From positions 12,290,606 to 12,354,605 of the forward strand of contig OX940865.1 of NCBI GenBank assembly GCA_954871525.1: DNA of 64,000 nucleotides, in the 5' to 3' direction. Below are positions 46,994 to 57,598 of this stretch, in pieces. Positions within the stretch are counted from its first letter, which is position 1, and every line of letters starts with the position of its first letter. This stretch comes from Parietaria judaica (Eukaryota > Streptophyta > Magnoliopsida > Rosales > Urticaceae). A program made the translations under genes and the position numbers. The notes under the pieces are model-generated. The model did not search any database. It saw only the letters and a list, made by a program, of their open reading frames with translations, and had not been told where the DNA came from.

Positions 46994-47218
46994 CTATTTA
47001 GCATTTAGCATGAGGTTTTGAGCTCAAAAACTCAATAGATTATTATAATGGAGCTGCAATCTTTAAAAAAATCATGATCGAATTTTTTAACATTATTTAT
47101 TATTTTATAAAAGCATTGCTCGGTCCTTTTTTTTTTTTTTTGAAGAAATTGCTCGGTCCTTTATACTTCATAGTTTGTATCATAGAGATACAATAATGGT
47201 GAATGATATTGTGTATAT
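46532..47218. other. 3' flank of LRR copy 2 and intergenic DNA
   Basis: Starts with a copy-1-like 3' untranslated segment (GGACGTGCATGTTGCTTTC). AT-rich afterwards with a TA run at about 46957-46992. Confidence 0.5.
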
Positions 47219-47876
47219 TAGGGGTGTGCAAAAAAAACCCAACCCAACAATTTAGCCCAACCCAATCTAACCCAACCCCAATCTAACCCAACCCAATTAA
47301 CCCAATAGTTATCGGGTTGGGTTGGGTTCAACCCGAATAAATAGTCGGGTTGGGGTTGGGCTAGATGCATTGGGTTGGGCCGGCCCAATTGACCCAATCA
47401 AGTTTTTTTCTTCAAATAATTAGTTAACTTTTTCAAATATATTTTTGTAGTTAGTCTCAGTTTTATGTTTAGTCATTATTTAATGTCTATGACTATGTTT
47501 CTAGTTTATGATTACGACCACGTTTCTAGTTTAGTTTACGACTATGTTCCGTACTTGTGTTATTTAATGTTTAAGACTATAATAACGTTTAATTTTTGAA
47601 TTGGGTGTTTAAAAATAGTAATATGAAATTTATGTTTATTGATTGGCGGTTTAAATTTCAGTGTTATTTAGTAAAATATTTTTATGTATTTTTTTAATTT
47701 TAGTTCAGGCCAATGACCCAACCCAATCCAACCCAACCCAGAGTTTGTCGGGTTGGGTTGGATTGGGCCTTCAAAAATTTTGGGTCGGATTGGGTTGCTT
47801 TTCCAAAACCCAATAAAATCGGGTCGGGTTCATGTTTTACCTCGGGTCGACCCAGTCCAACCCATGCACACCCCTA
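47219..47876. mobile_element. hAT-type MITE with perfect 8-bp TSD (1)
   Basis: 658 bp with termini TAGGGGTGTGCA and TGCACACCCCTA, flanked by identical GTGTATAT at 47211-47218 and 47877-47884. Near each end are repeated CCCAACCCAA / TTGGGTTGGG motifs. Confidence 0.9.
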
Positions 47877-48179
47877 GTGTATATATATATATATATATGT
47901 ATGTATGTAATATGTATAGATGCATAAATTGCCTTCAGATTCGTTTTTTTCTATTAAAGGATATGCACACTCATGACCGGCATTAAATGTGAATCATCAC
48001 AAGTCATTTTTTTTAAAACGATATCATATTAAGTTTTAACATTTTGTAAAAAAATAATTTAAAAAAGAACTCCAAAATCTTAATAATATCTATATATTTA
48101 AGAAGTTCGAAAAATTCTAAAGAATTTTCGTATTAGGCTCCTAGATTAATAAGCCGCTCTGGCTGACAGGGGTTTAAAT

Positions 48180-48977
48180 TAGGGGTGAAAATTTTGTCAC
48201 CGTTTATCGGTATCGTCTCGGTATCGGTATCGATCTCGGATCGGTTTTAAAAAAAAACCGATAAATTTAGTTTAAAACCGAGAACCGATACTTATCGGTA
48301 TCGGAAACCGATACCGATACCGAGAAATGATACTGATACCAAATTTCTCAAATATCGGTATCGGTTTCGGTTTTAAACTACATGTCGTTTTTTATTATAC
48401 TACATGTCGTTTTTTCATAATATAACAGAATGTGTTCTTTTATATTACGATGCAAATAGATTTGTAACGTTGAATATAATATATATGTAATAATTATGCT
48501 TTTATATTTGTTAAATGAATGTTTCTTTTAATTGTTTATTGTAGAAGAAAACTCCGAAGTTCCCGTTTCAACTAGTGTCCCCTCCGCTCTTACCGGTGGT
48601 AGTAGTAACATGGCCAAGAAAAAAGACGAGGCGAATCAAAGAAAAAAGAGAAGGCGAAACCAAAATCAAAGAAAAAGAAATGACGTGTTTTAATTATGTT
48701 TGATGTTTTTATGTATTAGACATGTATTTTTATATTTCGGACATGATATTTTGTATTATTTTTGGATTTTTCCCCGGGTTATTCTCGGTTTATGTCTCGG
48801 TTTATTTATCAATTTTCGTTTATTTTTTCTCGGTCTCGGTCTCGGTATCGGTTTGATAAAAAACCAATAAATTTTAGAACCGATACCAATACCAATACCA
48901 ATAAAAAAATCTCGATTATTCAATACCAATACCAAAAAATACTAATTTACCGATTATCGGTACCGGTTTCACCCCTA
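48180..48977. mobile_element. hAT-type element with perfect 8-bp TSD (2)
   Basis: 798 bp with termini TAGGGGTGAAA and TTTCACCCCTA, flanked by GTTTAAAT at 48172-48179 and 48978-48985. Subterminal TATCGGTATCGG repeats occur in both orientations. The interior 48540-48695 has a lysine/arginine-rich reading that might be a transposase tail remnant, but no domain can be named. Confidence 0.9.
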
Positions 48978-48985
48978 GTTTAAAT

Positions 48986-49761
48986 AAAACCCTGAATCCA
49001 TGTCTAAATACAATTCCGTACCCGATTTTCAAATCCGAATCCGTATCCGTATTTCGGATCCGGATTAAAACCGGATTCGGATACCGGATAATACTTTTAA
49101 AAAATTTAGATATCCGGTATCCAACTTCATTGTCCGGTTTATAATTAATTCTTTTTTCTTTCTTTAATAATTTAGGGCTGTACACTTTTTTGGTGGTTGA
49201 GACAATGGGATTTACTGTTTTTTGGTGGTTGAGACAATGGCAAGATATTTATTTTTAATGGTTGAGAAAATGTAAGTTTTTTTTTTCATCTTTTTTTAAT
49301 AAAAAAAATCTAGATCCGGATTTCAAAACTAGATTCGGATAAAACCGAGTTTTGCAAAGAAAAAATAAAGTATTTAGATTTTCAGATCCGGATAGAGATA
49401 GTGATTTTTGACTATCCAGTTTCCGGATAGTCCAAAAAAAACCTGATATTCACTCCGGTTACAACCTTACTTGCTAGGGGCTGAACAAGGAAAAAATCGT
49501 AAACCTAATATTAAATAAAATATTGAATATACCGATACTATATATGCCGAATGCCGAATGTAAATGGTTAAAATTGAATGTACCAAATAAAAACCGATTC
49601 ATTCGGTAGCTGTATTCGGTCATTAAAAATAAACTAAAGAAAATCGAGTTTATCGCATATTATTATAATTTAATACATAATCTATATTTTACATCGGACA
49701 ACGTATTGACCTCTATTAATATAATACTATCGAGTTTATTAATTTTTAATTTTAAGTCTAT
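48986..49761. other. Intergenic with further degenerate repeat
   Basis: 49020-49130 and 49300-49430 carry CCGGAT/ATCCGG motifs in both orientations, like the interior of another eroded MITE. TTTTTTGGTGGTTGAGACAAT is repeated near 49187 and 49219. No gene. Confidence 0.4.
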
Positions 49762-49799
49762 ACTACTACAAATAGTAGCTTACACGACATGGTTTAAAC

Positions 49800-50401
49800 T
49801 AGGGGTGAGCATGGGTTGGGTTGGGCCGCCCCGATGTTTTTTGTGGACCCGACCCGATCATTTCGGGTTCCTAAAAAAAAGCCTGATCCGACCCATAATT
49901 TTTTAATGCCCGAACCAAACCGACCCGATAAAAATCGGGTTGGGTTGGTTTGGGTCGCCATGGCCCGATTAATTAAAATTTAATCTTATATTACAAAAAA
50001 TAATATGAAAAAAAATGCATCAATGTAACTCAAAATTCAAGTAAAAATACCCCTAACAAATTTAATCAAATAAACATACACTAAACAATGTAAAACATGA
50101 AAATGGGAGATTGTTTGGTCTTTAATTGTAAATTAAATTGAGAATAAAAAATTTTAAAGACTAAAGATTACACTACTTGAATAAAATTTAATATGAAATA
50201 TATATTTATTATATTGGTCGGGTCGGAGACCCCGACCCGACCCAAGGTTTTGGACCCGACCCAAGGTTTTGGACTCGACCCCGCCCCGAATAATAGCCGG
50301 GTCCGGCCCGATCCGACCCAATTTTGAGCGGGTTAGATTGGGATCGGGTCTCTAACAGATTGGGTTGGGCCATCGGGTTGGGTCTAAAATGCTCACCCGT
50401 A
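49800..50401. mobile_element. hAT-type MITE with perfect 8-bp TSD (3), nested
   Basis: 602 bp with termini TAGGGGTGAGCA and TGCTCACCCGTA, flanked by GTTTAAAC at 49792-49799 and 50402-50409. It landed in one of the GTTTAAAC subterminal repeats of element B. The interior has GGGTTGGG / CCCGACCC motifs. Confidence 0.92.
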
Positions 50402-52460
50402 GTTTAAACGACAGTCAAGTTTGCCTGTCGTATAAACTTAGTTAAAACGACTGGCAAAATTACGCTGTCGTTTAAACTAAATAAAACGACAAGCGAAATC
50501 ACGGTGTCGTGTAAACTTGGTTAAAACGATAGGCAAAATCATGCTGTCGTGTAAACATAGTTTAAACGACAGACAAAATCACGTTGTCGTATAAGAGAGC
50601 TTAAACGACAGGCAAAACCACTGTCTCTTAAAATTATTCAAAAGATATTATAATACCGCGGCATAAATTTTAAAGGCTGCGGCTTTATACGTTAAAGCGA
50701 CAGTCATTTACTGTGTCGTATAAGTTATGTCGTTTTAGAGCCCAACATGTCTCCAAGCCGCGGCTTGTAAAATAAAGCCTGGGTTAGAATAAATTATGTT
50801 GCTCTTGGTTGTTTGTGTGTTAACAACAAAAAATTCACCAAAATATTTTAAATCACCCACGTATTTTTTTCAATTTCCCCCTTCCTTCTTCATCATTTTG
50901 CTCGAATGGTTTTCAAGTCACTTCTCCTTTGCGCTTCGACCTCCCGTGCGACCGCCACTCCAACCACCATAGTCGCCGGCTCCACCGACCCGTGCGACTG
51001 TTACTGTAACCACCGCTAACGCAACCATTTGAGCCCTAAATTACCTCTTGCAACTTTCCCTAACTCCGTCGAGCATGTCTTCTCTTCGCCGCAGGGAATT
51101 CCCGATCGATAAGCCCCTGAGAATTGGCACTCGCCGGCGTCGGGAAGATCTTTGCCGCTGGGATTGTTCGTCTCGCGCGCACGCTATCTGAAGTCGACAT
51201 TCTCGCTCTACAGAAATCTCTCAGCGAGCACATCGCAGGTCTCTTTTGGTTTTGATTCTTGAAAATATTGGCATCTTCTATGAAGAAATAATCGTCCGTT
51301 CATTGTTTGATGTGCTTTCGTGTTAGTCACTCGCATCTCTGTTATTCCATCTCTCCCGTTCGTCGTGGCCACCACTATTTGTCGCTGAGCTGAACTTCAA
51401 GCCTCTCTTTGACAGTCTCCTAATATTCTGATGTAATGCTTTGCCGACGAATCAAGATAACAAACACCATCCTTGTCTCTCTTGAAGATTTTTCTGGTTT
51501 TTATGCAGGAGTTTATTGAAATAGTTGACCTAGACGAAGGAACTGGATTTATGTTTCTCGATTGGCCTGTGTTTAAACTGCATTTTGCTACCTAGTAGAA
51601 ATTGATTGTGTTTGTGGTCTCTATTCTTGTAGGAAAGCTATAATCCGTTTTGTTGCCCAAACTTCTCGTTGTTGCTTGACAGATTTGTATCTCTCATCAA
51701 ATATCAACACTAAGGTTGTTTCTCTTGTTCTTTTTAATCCTTTTAATAGTATACTTGATTTCATACTCGTTATGTTTTGTTACTTGCTGTGAACAGTTCT
51801 ATGTCAATCAAATTGCAAGCTTTTTGTTAATTTTTTTTTTTCTGATTAATTGTTCTCTGCTCTTTTCATTATTTTTCCTTTGATCAGCTTAATTAGAGTT
51901 ATCTTCATAAATACTTGTCTCTCTGGGAATTGATATTTTTCTTCTTTTTGTTCCTCTTCGATAAGGTTGATAAGTTTTTTGTTCTTGATTTTGTTTTCAT
52001 TTCAATATTGAACTGTAAATGAATTTAAATAGTTAGGGAAATAGAAGTATATGGGTTTGTACCTGTACTGATTCATGCTTTATGAGTTATTCTACTAGTG
52101 TTAGTGAAATTCCCTGCCTTTGGCTGAGTTATTGATGCTTGGTTTTACATGATTGCAGCTTCGGCCCGTTCTTACGCTAGGTTTATGCCAAAAGTACGTT
52201 TCTGTTTTCAAGGAATATATTGTTGTGTATTAGGTTCATCTATGTTTTGTTGTGTATGAATTATTTGCGAGTTCTGTTAGCGTTACATGATACGTGTTTG
52301 ATCTATATCTCAGGTTTCATCATAAGAGAGTGCCGCTAGAAATTCTTGTGTGTGGAACTGCCTGCTTTATATGTTCGATAATTTGAATTTGAATTATAGA
52401 TTTCTATGATTGGATTAAATGATTTATAATAATTTGATTAGTAAGTTTCAATGCATCGAG

Positions 52461-52502
52461 AAAGCGTAGTAGAGGTTCGTTTTTGAGCCTCTACTACGCT
52501 TT
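52461..52502. repeat. Perfect 15-bp stem hairpin near the end of element B
   Basis: AAAGCGTAGTAGAGG (52461-52475) and CCTCTACTACGCTTT (52488-52502) are exact complements around a 12-nt loop, followed by a T run. Confidence 0.85.
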
Positions 52503-52652
52503 TTTTTATAATTTTATTTCAAGTTTACACGACTGGCTTTTTGCATGTCGTGTAACCTACTACGACTTTGGATTATACGACATGCAAGGCATGTCGTGTA
52601 AACGTTTAAACGACAGAAAATTCATGTCGTCTAATCATGTGTTTGTAGTATT

Positions 52653-53204
52653 TGTCATAATTTCCAAATTTAATGATTATGTTATTGAAATTTTATGATA
52701 TATACTGATAAATATTTTTACTCAATTGTTGTCATGTTCTTCGAACCGATAAATGGGATAAAAATACTAATATACCGCAACAGAATACCATGTAAATGCG
52801 ATTTTTATTTTCTTAAATAAGATATTCGGTTCTCATAATAAAAATAATGAAATCCAGTTTTCGGTCACATTGAAGCGGCCACTGATGGAATTGGAAGGTA
52901 TTATGGCTTTGTCTTTATCTATGTACCCACAACAATAAAACTGCTGATCGCCTTCAAGCCTGGAAGCACTGCCACGAGTTGCTCAAACAGCCGTGAGCAC
53001 CGCATTCCGGCGAGAATCTGCCATTGGGATTCTCGTCAAGTCCTCATATCTCGAACAAAATTATAATAATTGTCGCCAAATGTCACGTGCCCATACTCCA
53101 AATCTCCTTATAATTATTCCCACGCAAATCGATAGTGTAGTCGATCATAATCTCATCACTCATCACCGACTTCTTTGATGGCTAATATAATTATATAACA
53201 ATAA
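52653..53204. other. Intergenic, nothing recognised
   Basis: A moderately GC-rich patch (52870-53060) with an open frame from 52993 has no recognisable domain; it may be a gene fragment. Confidence 0.35.
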
Positions 53205-54167
53205 GGGTAAACTGCGGCTAAAATACCCAATGTTTCATTTATTTTTAATTATATATCCAAAGTTTTTTTTTTGTGTCTATAATACCCAAAGTTTATTCAG
53301 TTAACTCCAAATGTACCCACCGTTAAATCTCTGTTATTTTGCCTGCGTGGCATATATTATAAGGGTAACTGCGGCTAAAATACCCAATGTTTCCATTTTT
53401 TAATTATGTACCCAAAGTTTTTTTTTTTTGTGACTGTAATACCCAAAGTTTATTCCGTTAACGCCAAACATACCCACCGGCATATCCATCGATTTACCTA
53501 TGAGATACCAATCGACAAGCGATATATCCGTAAAATGAAAAGTGCGAAACGACATCGGCAAGCGGTATTTAAAACCTTGAAGTAGATAATTTATATTTAA
53601 CATTTATAAATTATATAATTTATAAAATGTAACATGTAAAATTCAATTATAACTATATAATAAAACATGTTAAAAAATATAATAAATAACATTCCATGTA
53701 AATATTCATAATTAATAGATTGAAATAAAATTATAAAATATAAAATAATATTATGCTAGATATATTATATATTACATTTATAAATTACATAATCTATAAA
53801 ATGTGTATATAAATGTTATTTTTATAAATATTTATAAACAATATTATAAATTTTATATTAAACCCTAAACCCTATTAAAAAAAATATGTGCCACGCGGGC
53901 GAAATAACGGAAATTTAACTGTGGGTACGTTTGGCGTTAACAGAATAAACTTTGGGTATTATAGCCACCAAAAAAAAACTTTGGGTACATAATTAAAAAA
54001 ATTGAAACATTTTGGTATTTTAGCCGACTGAAAAATAACGGAGATTTAACGGTGGGTTCGTTTGGCGTTAACGGAATAAACTTTGGGTATTATAGCCACC
54101 AAAAAAAAACTTTGGGTACATAATTAACAAAATTTGAAACATTGGGTATTTTAACCGCAGTTTACCC
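53205..54167. mobile_element. Nested Mutator-type MITE doublet, locus 2, with 9-bp TSD
   Basis: 963 bp, beginning GGGTAAACTGCGG and ending CCGCAGTTTACCC, flanked by identical TAACAATAA at 53196-53204 and 54168-54176. A second copy starts inside at about 53361, after GCGTGGCATATATTATAA, the same junction as at 31.86 kb. Confidence 0.9.
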
Positions 54168-54599
54168 TAACAATAAATACCGTTCATATTTTTACGTAAA
54201 TAAATAAATCATGACAGAACTATTTGCTAGCTAGCATAGAAAATTTGGCTTCTAAGTTTTTAAGAGTGTAAATTTTAAGTATCTCAGATACCTAAAGCAA
54301 TAAAAAAATATATTTATTTTAAAAATATACAGGTTAGGTTAAATATTTATTTTTAAAAGTGAAAATATATGAGGTTAGACAAACCCTAGCCTCATGTATA
54401 TAATATTTTTCTTAAGCAGCAAAAATATATTAAATTAAAAACAGACGACATTTATACAAAAAAATATGTGATAATAATTATGCAAAACTAACGACACGTG
54501 AGATAGTTATTCTCAGTAAATGCCTTGTTAACATTGTTAGTTAGTGTAAATATATTTATTAGGGCTAGGAATGTCAAACGTTACGACGGAAAAACAAAT

Positions 54600-55160
54600 T
54601 TTGAAGGTTTTTTTTTTTTTTTTTTTACGAAAATTCATTTTGGGACCAAATATCTTTTTAGTTATCCGGCGCTCTCTTCTTATTGCTTGGCTAAAATGCA
54701 ACAACGATGGCTCCTCAATTGGTACTCCGGAAGTGGTTGGCGCAAGAGATATTTTCAGAACGTATCGTGGATTTTCTCATGGTTCGTTTGTGCTCATCGA
54801 CTCCGCTTATGCTTTTAAAGTTGAATTGGTGACAATTGTGTTTGCTATTGAAAAAGTGAAAGAATTTCATTGGGAAAATATTAAGCTTGAATCCAACTCT
54901 ACTTATGTTATTCAACTTCTTCAAAAGAAATCTCACTTGGTCCCTTCGAGGTTGCGGGCTCAGTAGGCGAAATATTTGTGTTATCTTCAGCTTATCAACT
55001 TTAGAGTCACACATATTTATACAGAGGGTAATCGAGTCGATGACGCCCCTGCTAGATTAGGTGCTCAAACTTTGGTTAGTCATCGGTGGCCTTGACACCC
55101 GGAGTTCATTTCTTCTTTCGTTACTGATGATATTTATATGAAAGAAAATATTAAACTTTA
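54600..55160 (+). mobile_element. LINE 3' remnant with RNase H domain, plus strand
   Basis: Broken reading of a LINE C-terminus: VFRTYRGFSHGSF-like start, EKVKEFHWENIKLESNSTY, VIQLLQKKSHLVPSRLRAQ, a TAG at 54964-54966, then THIYTEGNRVDDAPARLGAQ, a TGA near 55094, and HPEFISSFVTDD. These match the usual order of LINE RNase H tails. 5' truncated around a T run at 54608-54625; TSD not found. Confidence 0.7.
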
Positions 55161-55326
55161 CTAGCTTTATTCGTTTTTGGATGTACTTTGTAAGAGAGAT
55201 ATTTGGCTCTGATTAGTTCTCGTAATTTTGATTTTTTTCGTGATTGTGATATTTTTAATTTATCTTATTAAGAAATCTATTTCTTACTTTGTATTTTTTG
55301 TCATTTCATGTCAAGCCTCCATCTTG

Positions 55327-55363
<37 letters not shown>

Positions 55364-55394
55364 CTGTTATGCGTACTTTTTGACTTATTAAAAA

Positions 55395-56603
55395 TGTGCG
55401 CCTAAAAGACAAAAGTCAAAGCCCGCTAGAAAAAATCAAGGCCCATCGGCCCAAGTCCGAGCCCATTGGACGAATTCCAGAAGATAAAGCCCCAAAAGAC
55501 AAAGTCCGACAGCCGAAGACAACCTTAATGGAACCCCGTGGCGACCCGGAAAGGAACTCGACTGCCCGGCGTGGAGCAGGCAACCTCATATGGCCTTCGG
55601 CGAGGTAATGGCGACCTTAGAAGGTTCCCGCCCGGCGACCCCAGATCGCGACCACCGAAGTCATCGACGACCCGCTTGACAAGACAAGCACTCCAGGCAA
55701 ACCTCTCGACAAGGAAAGCCCTCCAGGCGACTTCTCGATGAGATGAGCCTTCCAGACGATCCGCTCAAGCGAGCACCCTCTAGCGAGCGCAACGTCCCAT
55801 TGACTTAGTCAACGGCAACCCATCCTCTGGCGAGGACGGTCCCTCTTGGACCAACTGAGCGTCAACGTCTTAAACATGGCGAGCCCCAATGACGACGTGC
55901 AACCACTCACCTACAAGACTTGACAGAGCATAAATACAAAACAAATAAAAGCAACAAGAAAATTCAAGTTTGACAGGACATAAAGGACGCATCAAGGACA
56001 CCTTAGGACCCGACAAACACGCTCACGAAGCCCCCGAAGGACTCCGAGAAGACCTACAAGCTACGCTCGAGTGACAACCACCCCGTGGCAAGACCACCTG
56101 ACTAGCACCAAAGGCAAAGGCATTTAGGCGAGGACATTAAGAGAATCTCCCCTTAAATTCCCCAAAAACGTGAAAAAGTGGTTAGGCTTTTCTCATATAA
56201 ATAGAAGCCCTCATTTCACCATTTTCACAACATATTTCGCGCAGAATAAGAGAGAAATCGCCCACAGGCTTGCAAGAAGTCGCCCCAGTCCTCGTCGCTG
56301 GTAATAACCTCGCCATCCGTGATGGTAACTCCCGAACAACCTCTACGACTCCAATGACGATACAACCCACCTCGTCATTCCTCCATTTACCACTGACGAT
56401 GAATTACGTGATGATCTGATTCGCTTAGACTACTAGACGATCCGTAGGCAACTCTACTATAGTAATAAGGTGCGGCATTGATATTTTCTTATTTGCAGGT
56501 CCTCTATCGTCACCCAAACGCTATCGAGCAAGGAAAAACACCTCGAGGATCGCTAGAGACAACGCGGAGGCTCATATAAGAAAAAGAATAATTCGCCTCC
56601 AGG
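55395..56603 (+). mobile_element. LTR-retrotransposon LTR-like sequence, ends unresolved
   Basis: Contains AAAGTCAAAGCCCGC and AAGGCCCATCGG (also present in the relic at 27.9 kb), a TATA box CATATAAATAG at 56194-56204 and a leader-like stretch. Short GACAAG/CTCCAGGC repeats occur at 55670-55770. No TG..CA borders or TSD could be fixed. Confidence 0.4.
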
Positions 56604-57133
56604 TAAGGTTGAAATCGGGTAAAAACCCTGGTTTTTTTCTATACCCGAAACCCTAACACGAATTTTTAGGTTTTGACTTTAAAAACTCGGTTTTTTAACC
56701 CAAACCCGAATCAAATTCGGGTTCGTGTTTTTTTTTATCTATAACGGGTTTTTACTCGGATTTTAATATGTTTTTTTAATAGAAAAAAACTACAAAGATA
56801 TTAATACATAATATTAATTAAATTTAAATACAACATTTCAAACTAAAATTAAAATTCATTAATACATAATATTCCAACTACAAAGCCAATAACCATTAAT
56901 ACATAATATTACAATTTAAAAATCGGTTTATAAACATTATATAAACAAATTAAATATTTCTAAATATTTATTTGAAAATCCGGGGTTTAGTAACCTTCTA
57001 ACCGGGTTTCGGTTGCGGGTTTTTTATATTCAGTTTCGGTTTGACTAGATTTGAATTTGGTTTCGGTGTTTAAAATCAGATTCGGCCCGGTTTCGATTAA
57101 AACCCGCAAATGCGGGTTTTATCTACATGCTTA
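56604..57133. mobile_element. hAT-like MITE (weak)
   Basis: Ends TAAGGTTG and CATGCTTA with flanks CCTCCAGG and CATCCAGC (six of eight match). Repeated CGGGTTT / AAACCCG motifs near both ends resemble the other hAT-type elements in the window. Confidence 0.4.
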
Positions 57134-57429
57134 CATCCAGCTAGAACGACCTCTAGTCAATCCTCGTTGACTCTACCCACGCGACCAAAGAGTTCAACAC
57201 TCAGTTCAAACCGTAGGTCAAGCTCTACGTTAATCCATTTTCGTGCATTAACCATTACCACGTTTATAAATATGGTTGATACTCGAAAGTAATCATTTCA
57301 ACTATTACATACTCTTATCGCACACATTCTTAATAAAAAGTGAAATATGCGAGTGTATATATTGGTGACATCACTCGCATGTTAAGACAAGAGATGTGGT
57401 TATTAGACAGCCACTAAACAGTGGTCGCT

Positions 57430-57559
57430 GGTCAAACAACCCAACTTGACTTCCGTAAAGTTGGTCAACGCAGAAAGAAGCTAAGCTACGATGTCTTCCT
57501 TAAACACACGGTTTTCAGTTTTGCAGCAAAGCTATCCTCCTTTTATTGCACCATAAAAC
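57430..57559 (+). promoter_or_regulatory. Promoter of LRR copy 3: three W-boxes and a TATA-like box
   Basis: W-box cores at 57430-57435 (GGTCAA), 57446-57451 (TTGACT) and 57463-57468 (GGTCAA) within 39 bp, 130-170 bp before the ATG, and CCATAAAAC at 57551-57559. Spacing of the first two matches copy 1. Confidence 0.5.
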
Positions 57560-57598
57560 AAGTCCATTATCATCTTCTGCAATCAAATCTCCAAAGCC

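Larger units (their letters stand above)
49762..52652. mobile_element. CACTA-like element B with subterminal GTCGTTTAAAC repeats
   Basis: The left end TACTACTACAAAT and right end TTTGTAGTA resemble mutated CACTACTACAAA termini. Both ends carry many copies of ACGACA(G)..GTCGTxTAAAC (50403-50630 and 52520-52635), plus GCCGCGGC-like palindromes at 50651-50760, linking it to the element at 6.9-9.05 kb. The interior 50880-52400 is GC-richer with gene-like 5' sequence and no intact frame, possibly captured host DNA. A hAT MITE is nested at 49800-50401. TSD not resolved. Confidence 0.6.

Noticed and set aside
53868..53885. Telomere-like AAACCCTAAACCCT
   Set aside because: Only about two units, and the homologous position in the sister element (32605) has a degenerate form; it is ordinary element core sequence.
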